From contig JAYWAC010000008.1 of the NCBI GenBank assembly GCA_043782755.1, positions 1-20,654 of the forward strand: a stretch of DNA of 20,654 nt. The letters are read 5' to 3'. This stretch comes from JADJYF01 sp043782755 (GTDB lineage Bacteria; Pseudomonadota; Gammaproteobacteria; Ga0077536). The position numbers and the translations under genes are program-made. This document shows positions 14,761-20,654 of the stretch, piece after piece. How positions within the stretch are numbered: position 1 is the first letter of the stretch; the number at the start of each line of letters is the position of its first letter. The notes under the pieces were generated by a model. That model saw only the letters and a program-made list of their open reading frames with translations, was not told the origin of the DNA and made no database searches.

Positions 14761-16050
14761 CTAACTGAGCCTCAGGTTATAAAACGCCTTGCGGCCCGGA
14801 TACACCGCGCGCGCGCCGAGCAGATGTTCGATCACCAGCAGGCGGTTGTATTTCGCGATGCGATCGGAGCGCGACATCGAGCCGGTCTTGATCTGGCCGG
14901 TGCCGAAAGCGACGGCGATATCGGCAATGGTCGAATCCTCGGTCTCGCCCGAGCGATGGGAAACGACCGCCGTGTAGTTATTGCGCTTGGCCAGTTCAAT
15001 AGCGTCAAAGGTTTCCGACAGCGTGCCTATTTGATTGACCTTGATCAGAATCGAGTTGGCGACCTTCTGATCGATGCCGCGTTGCAAGGTTGCACTGTCG
15101 GTGACGAACAAATCGTCGCCGACCAACTGTATGCGATCACCAAGCGCCGCAGTCAGATGTTGCCAGCCGGCCCAGTCGTTCTGGTCCATGGCATCTTCGA
15201 TGGTAATGATCGGATAACGCTTGCACCAGTCAGCCAACATGTCCGTCATCTCGGGCGCGGTCAGGGTGCGCCCTTCCGATGCAAGATCGTAATGACCGTT
15301 CTTGTAGTATTCGGAACTTGCACAATCGAGACCAAGCGCGATGTCATCACCAAGCTTGTAGCCGGCCTTTTCAATCGCGCGCACGATCAACTGTAGCGCT
15401 GCTTCGTTGGACGGCAGGTCGGGTGCGAAACCGCCTTCGTCGCCGACCGCCGTGCTCATGCCGTCGGCATTCAGCAGTGCCTTCAGGGCATGGAACACTT
15501 CGGCGCCATAACGCAGCGCTTCGCGGAAGGTCGGCGCTCCTACCGGCAGGATCATGAACTCCTGCAGGTCAACACTGTTGTTGGCATGGGCGCCGCCGTT
15601 GATGACATTCATCATCGGCACCGGTAACACATATTCCGGACTTTCGCGCAGCGACTGGAAGAGCGGCTTGCCAGCGGCGGCGGCGGCGGCGTGCGCAGCG
15701 GCCATCGACACGGCGAGCATGGCATTGGCGCCAAGCTTGCCTTTGTTCGGCGTGCCATCGAGATCCAGCATGGTCTTGTCGATGCCGGCCTGATCGGCAA
15801 TCGCATGGCCCTTGAGCGCCGCTGCCAGCGGGCCGTTGACGTTGGCCACCGCCTTGGTCACGCCCTTGCCGAGATAGCGCGCCTTGTCACCGTCGCGCAG
15901 TTCCAGCGCTTCGCGCTCGCCGGTCGAGGCACCCGACGGCACCGCCGCCGCGCCGCGCGCGCCACTGTCGGTGACGACTTCCGCGCGCACCGTCGGGTTA
16001 CCGCGTGAGTCGATGATTTCAAGGGCTTCTATGCTTGCGATTTTGCTCAT
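14761..16050 (-). CDS. eno: Enolase
   Basis: Enolase (429 aa) interconverts 2-phosphoglycerate and phosphoenolpyruvate; in gammaproteobacteria it can also join the RNA degradosome. Visible motifs include the N-terminal EIIDSRGNPTVRAEV, PSGASTGEREALELRDGD (flexible catalytic loop), NVINGGAHANNSVDLQEFMI, VGDEGGFAPDL, the metal-binding DCASSEYY, TIEDAMDQNDW and VGDDLFVT region, and IKVNQIGTLSET followed by VSHRSGETEDSTIADIAV. Length is standard. ATG 16050 lies 30 bp downstream of the kdsA stop, without a clear Shine-Dalgarno. ftsB begins seven bases after its stop. Confidence 0.98.
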   Translation of the reverse strand: MSKIASIEALEIIDSRGNPTVRAEVVTDSGARGAAAVPSGASTGEREALELRDGDKARYLGKGVTKAVANVNGPLAAALKGHAIADQAGIDKTMLDLDGTPNKGKLGANAMLAVSMAAAHAAAAAAGKPLFQSLRESPEYVLPVPMMNVINGGAHANNSVDLQEFMILPVGAPTFREALRYGAEVFHALKALLNADGMSTAVGDEGGFAPDLPSNEAALQLIVRAIEKAGYKLGDDIALGLDCASSEYYKNGHYDLASEGRTLTAPEMTDMLADWCKRYPIITIEDAMDQNDWAGWQHLTAALGDRIQLVGDDLFVTDSATLQRGIDQKVANSILIKVNQIGTLSETFDAIELAKRNNYTAVVSHRSGETEDSTIADIAVAFGTGQIKTGSMSRSDRIAKYNRLLVIEHLLGARAVYPGRKAFYNLRLS

Positions 16051-16080
16051 CGTATTGCCAGCTACAGTTTGAATGGGGGG

Positions 16081-16899
16081 TCAGTGGCCACCGCGTTTGA
16101 TAGCGGTGTCGAGCGTCTTCAGCGTCTCGAGCAAAGCGCGCATCTCGGCCAGCGGCAGCGAATTCGGACCATCGGACAAAGCACGCTCGGGATCGGGATG
16201 GGTTTCCATGAACAGGCCCGACACACCGACCGCGACGGCCGCGCGTGCCAGCGCCGGCACGAATTCGCGCTGACCGCCCGAGGTCTTGCCCTGTCCGCCC
16301 GGCAGTTGCACGGAGTGGGTGGCGTCAAACACCACCGGGCAACCGGTATCACGCATGATCAGCAGCGCACGCATGTCCGACACCAGGTAGTTGTAGCCAA
16401 AGGACGTGCCGCGCTCGCAGACCATGATCTGCTCATTGCCAACCGCGCGCGCCTTCTCGACCACGTTGCTCATGTCCCAAGGCGCGAGAAACTGCGCCTT
16501 CTTGATATTGACCGGCTTGCCCTGGCGCGCGACGTTCTGGATGAAATTGGTCTGGCGACAGAGAAAGGCTGGGGTTTGCAGCACGTCGACCACCGATGCC
16601 ACTTCGTGCAGGGGGGTGTCTTCGTGCACGTCAGTCAACACCGGCACGCCGAGTTCGCGTTTGACACGCTCCAGCACCCGCAGCCCGGCTTCGATGCCAG
16701 GACCGCGATAGGCTGCATGGGAAGTGCGATTGGCCTTGTCGAAGGAAGCCTTGAAGATAAAGGGAATGCCGAGTTCGGTGGTAATGGTCTTCAGAGTCGA
16801 CGCGACCTCAAGCACCAGTCCCTCGGATTCAATGACACAGGGCCCGGCGATCAGAAAGAAAGGTTCCGACGGGCCGACCTCATAATCACACAAGCGCAT
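16081..16899 (-). CDS. kdsA: KDO-8-phosphate synthase, metal-dependent class
   Basis: KdsA (272 aa) condenses phosphoenolpyruvate with arabinose 5-phosphate to KDO 8-phosphate for the lipopolysaccharide inner core. Recognised from FKASFDKANRTS, YRGPGIEAGL, TDVHEDTPLHEVA, AFLCRQTNF, KKAQFLAPWDMSNV and ETHPDPERALSDGPNSLPL. E. coli-type enzymes are metal-independent and have Asn in GGMNVLES; here the site reads IAGPCVIES with Cys21. Cys21, His195, Glu232 and Asp243 are spaced exactly like the metal ligands Cys11, His185, Glu222 and Asp233 of the Aquifex aeolicus enzyme. ATG 16899 is chosen because the family N terminus starts there; the open frame runs further back only as antisense-like shadow inside pyrG. 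A GAGG lies 6 nt upstream, within the pyrG end, and the two genes overlap by 14 bp. Confidence 0.96.
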   Translation of the reverse strand: MRLCDYEVGPSEPFFLIAGPCVIESEGLVLEVASTLKTITTELGIPFIFKASFDKANRTSHAAYRGPGIEAGLRVLERVKRELGVPVLTDVHEDTPLHEVASVVDVLQTPAFLCRQTNFIQNVARQGKPVNIKKAQFLAPWDMSNVVEKARAVGNEQIMVCERGTSFGYNYLVSDMRALLIMRDTGCPVVFDATHSVQLPGGQGKTSGGQREFVPALARAAVAVGVSGLFMETHPDPERALSDGPNSLPLAEMRALLETLKTLDTAIKRGGH

Positions 16900-18541
16900 C
16901 GCTAACCTCGGCGACTGGCTGCTTCTGATGCAGCAGCGCCGCCTGCAGAAATGCCGTGAACAGCGGGTGGCCATCGCGCGGTGTGGAAGTGAATTCGGGA
17001 TGGAACTGCACACCGACGAACCACGGATGGGTGGGGATCTCGATGATCTCCACCAGGTTGCCATCCATCGAACGCCCAGCGATACGCATACCGGCAGCTT
17101 CGAGTTCCATGGTGTAGGTGTTGTTGAATTCGTAACGGTGACGGTGACGCTCGTTGATGAGATCGGTGCCATAGGCACGCGCCACGAAGCTATGCGGGGC
17201 AAGCTTGCAGGCCTGGCCACCGAGACGCATGGTGCCACCCACATCCGCATCGGCGCTGCGCACTTCAACCGCGCCCTCGGCGGTCTTCCACTCGGTGATG
17301 AGCGCGATGACCGGGCTCGGCGTGTGACGATCAAATTCGGTGGAATGGGCGCGTTCGAGGCAGGCCTTGTGGCGCGCAAACTCGATGACCGCCGCCTGCA
17401 TGCCGAGGCAGATGCCGAGGTAGGGCACACGATGGTCGCGCGCGTACTGCACCGCCAGCACCTTGCCCTCGATACCGCGTTCACCGAAACCGCCCGGCAC
17501 GAGGATCGCATCCATCTCCACCAGTTCAGCACAGCCCTCGGTTTCGAGGCGCTCGGAGTCGACGTAGTGAATGTTGACGCGGGTGCGGGTGTGGATGCCG
17601 GCGTGGATCAGGGCTTCCGACAAGGACTTGTAGGACTCTGTAAGGTTGACGTACTTGCCGACTAACGCGATGTCGACCGCGTGCTGCGGGTGTTCAAGCG
17701 CATGGACTACAGTGTTCCACTGCGTCAGATCAGCCGGCGGTACCTTTAAGCCGAGCTTCTCGACGACGATGTCGTCCAGCCCTTCTTCTTTGAGCAACAT
17801 CGGAATCTTGTAGATCGAGTCGGCATCGCGAGCGGTGATGACGGCGCGCTCCTCGACGTTGGTGAACAGCGCAATCTTGCGCCGTTCCGAAGACGGCAGC
17901 GCGCGATCAGCGCGGCACAGCAGGATGTCGGGCTGGATACCGATGGAACGCAGTTCCTTGACCGAGTGCTGAGTCGGCTTGGTCTTCATCTCGCCGGCCG
18001 AGGTGATATAGGGAATCAGGGTCAGATGGATGTAGAGGGTATTGGCCACGCCCAGTTCGACGCGCATCTGGCGGATGGCTTCGAGGAAGGGCAGCGATTC
18101 GAAGTCGCCGACCGTGCCGCCAATTTCAACCATCGCCACTTCCGCGTTGCCGGCGCCTTGCTTGATGCAGCGGATGATTTCGTCGGTGATATGCGGGATA
18201 ACCTGCACCGTCGCACCGAGATATTCGCCATGGCGTTCCTTGCGAATGACATTGGCGTAGATGCGGCCGGTGGTGTAGTTGCTCAGCGATGAGGTGCGGT
18301 GACGCACGAAGCGTTCGTAATGACCCAAATCCAGATCGGTCTCGGCGCCGTCGTCCGTGACGAACACCTCGCCGTGCTGGAACGGGCTCATGGTGCCCGG
18401 GTCGACGTTGATATAGGGGTCGAGTTTGACCATCGAGATCTCAAGGCCACGAGCCTCAAGTATGGCCCCGAGCGAGGCGGCAGCAATGCCTTTCCCTAAC
18501 GAGGACACGACGCCGCCGGTAACGAATATATATCGCGTCAT
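16886..18541 (-). CDS. pyrG: CTP synthase
   Basis: PyrG (551 aa) aminates UTP to CTP using glutamine and ATP; it polymerises into filaments in E. coli. The amidoligase domain starts with TRYIFVTGGVVSSLGKGIAAA and contains KLDPYINVDPGTMSPFQHGE and DLGHYERF. The class I glutaminase domain has Cys378 (YLGICLGMQ) and the His514-Glu516 pair (VQFHPEFTS), one residue off E. coli numbering. Length is normal. ATG 18541 matches the family start although no Shine-Dalgarno is visible. It heads the minus-strand run to ispF, with a weak promoter candidate at 18620-18648. Its 3' end overlaps kdsA. Confidence 0.98.
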   Translation of the reverse strand: MTRYIFVTGGVVSSLGKGIAAASLGAILEARGLEISMVKLDPYINVDPGTMSPFQHGEVFVTDDGAETDLDLGHYERFVRHRTSSLSNYTTGRIYANVIRKERHGEYLGATVQVIPHITDEIIRCIKQGAGNAEVAMVEIGGTVGDFESLPFLEAIRQMRVELGVANTLYIHLTLIPYITSAGEMKTKPTQHSVKELRSIGIQPDILLCRADRALPSSERRKIALFTNVEERAVITARDADSIYKIPMLLKEEGLDDIVVEKLGLKVPPADLTQWNTVVHALEHPQHAVDIALVGKYVNLTESYKSLSEALIHAGIHTRTRVNIHYVDSERLETEGCAELVEMDAILVPGGFGERGIEGKVLAVQYARDHRVPYLGICLGMQAAVIEFARHKACLERAHSTEFDRHTPSPVIALITEWKTAEGAVEVRSADADVGGTMRLGGQACKLAPHSFVARAYGTDLINERHRHRYEFNNTYTMELEAAGMRIAGRSMDGNLVEIIEIPTHPWFVGVQFHPEFTSTPRDGHPLFTAFLQAALLHQKQPVAEVSDALV

Positions 18542-18619
18542 GCAGAATTGATTCGGGTGCTAGGGGCCTAAGTCGTAACGGTCTGGCGGCGGGGCGCGAG
18601 GACCGTTTGCGCAGGCGGA

Positions 18620-18648
18620 AAGTTAGCAGATCGGCCGCTATCGCTCAA
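18620..18648 (-). promoter_or_regulatory. Weak promoter candidate for the pyrG operon
   Basis: On the minus strand TTGAGC (18648-18643) and TAACTT (18625-18620) are separated by exactly 17 bp. They match the sigma-70 boxes at four and three of six positions, with TGC just before the -10. The leader to pyrG would be about 70 nt. The spacing is right but the boxes are weak. Confidence 0.3.
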
Positions 18649-18660
18649 TGACGGCAAGCC

Positions 18661-18675
18661 GGGGCGCCATGCCCC
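18661..18675. other. Hairpin GGGGC / GCCCC
   Basis: A perfect 5-bp GC stem (18661-18665 with 18671-18675) encloses a 5-base loop. It is one of three hairpins ahead of fhs. Confidence 0.4.
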
Positions 18676-18683
18676 TCGATCCC

Positions 18684-18710
18684 GTGCAAGCGCACCCTAG
18701 CCGCTTGCGC
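18684..18710. other. Hairpin GTGCAAGCG / CGCTTGCGC
   Basis: Bases 18684-18692 pair with 18702-18710 in a 9-bp stem with one G-U type pair around a 9-base loop. Its right arm contains TTGCGC, a possible weak -35 for fhs (18705-18710), with TGATAA or TAAGAT at 18729-18737 as poor -10 candidates. It could be an operator or RNA structure; the sequence alone does not decide. Confidence 0.45.
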
Positions 18711-18737
18711 AGTAATGCGCCGAGCCGATGATAAGAT

Positions 18738-18757
18738 GCCGCCCGCCAGCGGGCGGC
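18738..18757. other. GC-only hairpin in the fhs leader
   Basis: GCCGCCCGC (18738-18746) and GCGGGCGGC (18749-18757) are perfect complements separated by only two bases. The realistic structure is an 8-bp all-GC stem with a 4-base loop, about 90 nt before the fhs start. No T run follows, so it is not a standard terminator by itself. Confidence 0.55.
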
Positions 18758-18846
18758 GTACCGGGACGCGGGCCCACGGCGCCCTCCCGGCAGCAGCACC
18801 CAGGCCGCGCCGTGCCACGAATTCTTGCCGCTATCGAGGAGACATC

Positions 18847-20517
18847 ATGTCCGATATCGAAATCGCCCAGGCCGCCACCATACAGCCCATCGTTGCGCTG
18901 CTAGGCAGCCGCTACGGCATCGCGCCCCAGCACCTGGTGCCCTATGGCCACTACAAAGCCAAGCTCTCGCTGGACTACATCCGCGAACTCGAAGCGCGCC
19001 CCGACGGCAAGCTGATCCTGGTGACCGCCATCAGCCCCACCCCGGCTGGCGAAGGCAAGACCACCACCACCGTGGGTCTCGGCGATGCCCTGAACAAGAG
19101 CGGCCGACGCGCGATCATCTGCCTGCGCGAGCCCTCGCTCGGACCCTGCTTTGGTGTCAAGGGCGGCGCGGCAGGGGGGGGCTATGCGCAGGTCGTGCCG
19201 ATGGAAGACATCAATCTGCATTTCACCGGTGACTTCCACGCCATCGGTGCCGCGCACAATCTGTTGTCGGCACTGCTCGACAACCACATCCATCACGGCA
19301 ATGCGCTCGCCATCGACCCGCGTCTCATCACCTGGAAGCGCGTGGTGGACATGAACGACCGCGCGCTGCGCGACATCGTGGTCGGCCTCGGCGGCACCGC
19401 CAATGGTTATGCCCGCGAAGACGGCTTTGACATCACGGTCGCCTCGGAAGTGATGGCGATCTTCTGTCTCGCTACCTCACTCGCTGATCTGAAGACCCGT
19501 CTCGGCCGCATCGTGGTCGGCTATACGCACGAGCGTAAACCGGTCACGGCGGCGGATCTGAAGGCCCATGGTGCGATGGCCGCGCTGTTGAAGGACGCCA
19601 TCAGTCCGAACCTCGTACAGACCTTGGAGAACAACGTCGCCTTTGTACACGGCGGGCCCTTTGCCAATATCGCCCACGGCTGCAATTCGGTGACCGCGAC
19701 CCGTACCGCGCTCAAGCTCGCCGATTACGTCGTGACCGAAGCCGGCTTTGGCGCCGATCTCGGTGCCGAGAAATTCATCGACATCAAATGTCGCATGGCC
19801 GGCTTGAATCCCGGTGCGGTGGTATTGGTCGCGACCATACGCGCGCTCAAATACCACGGCGGCGTGGCGGTAGCGGAATTGAATCGCGAGAATCTCACCG
19901 CCCTTGAAGCGGGCTGCGTGAATCTCGAAAAGCATCTCAGCAATATTCAGAACCACTACGGCCTGCCCTGCGTGGTCGCCATCAATCACTTCACCCACGA
20001 CACCGATGCCGAAGTCGAACTGCTGCGCCAACGTGTCGCGGCACTGGGCGCCAAGGGAGTGGTGGCGAAACATTGGGCCGAGGGCAGCGCGGGCGCGATG
20101 GATCTGGCCGAGGCGGTGCTTGGCTTGGTCGACGGCAATGCGGGCCATCATCGCTATGTGTATGAGTCCGGCGACAGCCTGTGGGACAAGATCAACGCCG
20201 TCGCGACCAAGATCTATGGCGCGGCCGGCATTAGCGCGTCGGCGAAAGTCCGCGATCAGCTCAAGGATTTCGGCCACCGCTATCCGGACTTCCCGGTGTG
20301 CATGGCCAAGACCCAGATGTCGTTTTCAACCGACGCGTCGTTACGCGGCGCGCCGAGTGGTCATACGGTCGAGATCAGCGAAGTGCGGGTCTCGGCCGGT
20401 GCCGGCTTCATCGTTGCGATTGCCGGCAACATGATGACCATGCCGGGCTTACCTAAATCACCCGCAGCAGAGCGGATTGACGTGACGGATGATGGGAAGA
20501 TCGTGGGCTTGTTCTAA
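18847..20517 (+). CDS. fhs: Formate-tetrahydrofolate ligase
   Basis: Fhs (556 aa) makes 10-formyl-tetrahydrofolate from formate, ATP and tetrahydrofolate, feeding purine synthesis and formyl-Met-tRNA. The P-loop-like AISPTPAGEGKTTTTVGLGD lies at 61-80. REPSLGPCFGVKGGAAGGGY, INLHFTGDFHAI, ITVASEVMAIFCL, VYESGDSLWDKI and the C-terminal AGAGFIVAIAGNMMTMPGLP are family signatures. ATG 18847 gives the usual family length and has GGAG 5 nt upstream; the frame is open back to 18715 but that extension is not Fhs-like. A run of eight G (19174-19181) encodes the AGGGY segment in frame. It is divergent from pyrG. Many gammaproteobacteria lack Fhs and rely on FolD, so its presence is a taxonomic hint. 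Confidence 0.97.
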   Translation: MSDIEIAQAATIQPIVALLGSRYGIAPQHLVPYGHYKAKLSLDYIRELEARPDGKLILVTAISPTPAGEGKTTTTVGLGDALNKSGRRAIICLREPSLGPCFGVKGGAAGGGYAQVVPMEDINLHFTGDFHAIGAAHNLLSALLDNHIHHGNALAIDPRLITWKRVVDMNDRALRDIVVGLGGTANGYAREDGFDITVASEVMAIFCLATSLADLKTRLGRIVVGYTHERKPVTAADLKAHGAMAALLKDAISPNLVQTLENNVAFVHGGPFANIAHGCNSVTATRTALKLADYVVTEAGFGADLGAEKFIDIKCRMAGLNPGAVVLVATIRALKYHGGVAVAELNRENLTALEAGCVNLEKHLSNIQNHYGLPCVVAINHFTHDTDAEVELLRQRVAALGAKGVVAKHWAEGSAGAMDLAEAVLGLVDGNAGHHRYVYESGDSLWDKINAVATKIYGAAGISASAKVRDQLKDFGHRYPDFPVCMAKTQMSFSTDASLRGAPSGHTVEISEVRVSAGAGFIVAIAGNMMTMPGLPKSPAAERIDVTDDGKIVGLF

Positions 20518-20541
20518 GCGCTTCTATTCCGCATGAGCAAT

Positions 20542-20559
20542 GTCCGACTGAAGTCGGAC
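20542..20559. repeat. REP-like palindrome, copy 2
   Basis: The core GTCCGACTGAAGTCGGAC forms a perfect 7-bp stem with a TGAA loop. It is the exact reverse complement of the core at 11733-11750. It lies 24 bp after the fhs stop. The flanks differ from copy 1, and no T run follows directly, so it is best read as a dispersed short palindrome. Confidence 0.7.
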
Positions 20560-20626
20560 GCTGAGTTATCCCCAGGTATTTTTCCGAGAAAGGTGTGTCG
20601 AACAACAAGATAAAGGATCGACGACC

Positions 20627-20654
20627 ATGCTGCCCTCTGATCTAATCGGTGGTT
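20627..20654 (+). CDS. Possible start of the next gene, cut by the window edge
   Basis: ATG 20627 opens a frame reading MLPSDLIGG to the edge. AAGGA lies 9 nt upstream, a plausible ribosome binding site, and the 109-bp gap after fhs leaves room for a promoter. Nine residues are too few to recognise a family; I do not assign a product. Confidence 0.4.

Larger units (their letters stand above)
18542..18846. other. 305-bp divergent intergenic region between pyrG and fhs
   Basis: No convincing gene is visible here; the in-frame upstream extension of fhs from 18715 is Arg/Ala/Pro-rich and does not resemble the family. The region holds a weak promoter candidate toward pyrG, a weaker one toward fhs, and three separate hairpins at 18661-18675, 18684-18710 and 18738-18757, all on the fhs side. 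It is the longest stretch without a gene in the window. Confidence 0.7.

Noticed and set aside
13441..15396. 651-codon open frame on the plus strand, antisense to ispD, ftsB and eno
   Set aside because: It lies over three well-recognised minus-strand genes, has a composition typical of antisense frames in GC-rich DNA and no recognisable domain. Part of its Ser/Gly/Thr-rich stretch mirrors the low-complexity ftsB tail.
16900..17532. Long in-frame N-terminal extension of kdsA overlapping pyrG
   Set aside because: The extension is Arg/Ser/Cys-rich shadow sequence inside pyrG. KdsA homology starts at ATG 16899, which has a good ribosome binding site.
18715..18846. In-frame N-terminal extension of fhs
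   Set aside because: It is Arg/Ala/Pro-rich, includes the GC hairpin and does not match Fhs. ATG 18847 has a proper Shine-Dalgarno and gives the normal family length.
20566..20574. TTATCCCCA, one mismatch from the DnaA box
   Set aside because: A single one-mismatch 9-mer is expected several times by chance in 20 kb, and there is no cluster of boxes or AT-rich region to suggest an origin.

Overview
This window is a dense, GC-rich stretch of housekeeping genes from a gammaproteobacterium outside the Enterobacterales. Two gene orders point there: mtnA next to gyrA with an MTA/SAH deaminase gene beside them, as in Pseudomonas, and the classic pyrG-kdsA-eno-ftsB-ispD-ispF block. Formate-tetrahydrofolate ligase and a metal-dependent type KdsA argue against Pseudomonas itself. 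No tRNA, rRNA, CRISPR array, insertion sequence, prophage or defence gene was seen.

Layout. Positions 1-681 (minus) hold the 5' part of gyrA. Its outer end runs into a perfect 64-bp inverted repeat that replaces the expected GyrA sequence. Next comes mtnA (minus), divergent from mtaD (plus); together they cover methylthioadenosine salvage through deamination. RNase T (minus) converges on mtaD and diverges from a plus-strand run: tas-like aldo/keto reductase, purB, a small DUF7931-like protein, an exported mini-secretin protein, then purL. The genes of this run overlap or nearly touch up to the 69-bp gap before purL. A short REP-like palindrome follows purL, then an isochorismatase-fold hydrolase and an Smr-domain protein.

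From 18541 down to 12893 (minus) lies pyrG-kdsA-eno-ftsB-ispD-ispF, with overlaps or gaps of at most 30 bp. It links CTP synthesis, KDO for lipopolysaccharide, glycolysis, the divisome and the MEP isoprenoid pathway; PyrG makes the CTP that IspD uses. A 305-bp GC-rich, hairpin-rich region separates pyrG from the divergent fhs. Fhs makes the 10-formyl-THF used in de novo purine synthesis, the same pathway as PurL and PurB. A second copy of the REP-like palindrome follows fhs, and the window ends just inside a new reading frame.

I see no convincing new multi-gene system. The points most worth a second look are the gyrA fold-back repeat, the mini-secretin/DUF7931 pair inside a purine cluster, the long Lys-Pro-rich tail of FtsB, the metal-dependent class of KdsA, and the two dispersed palindromes.
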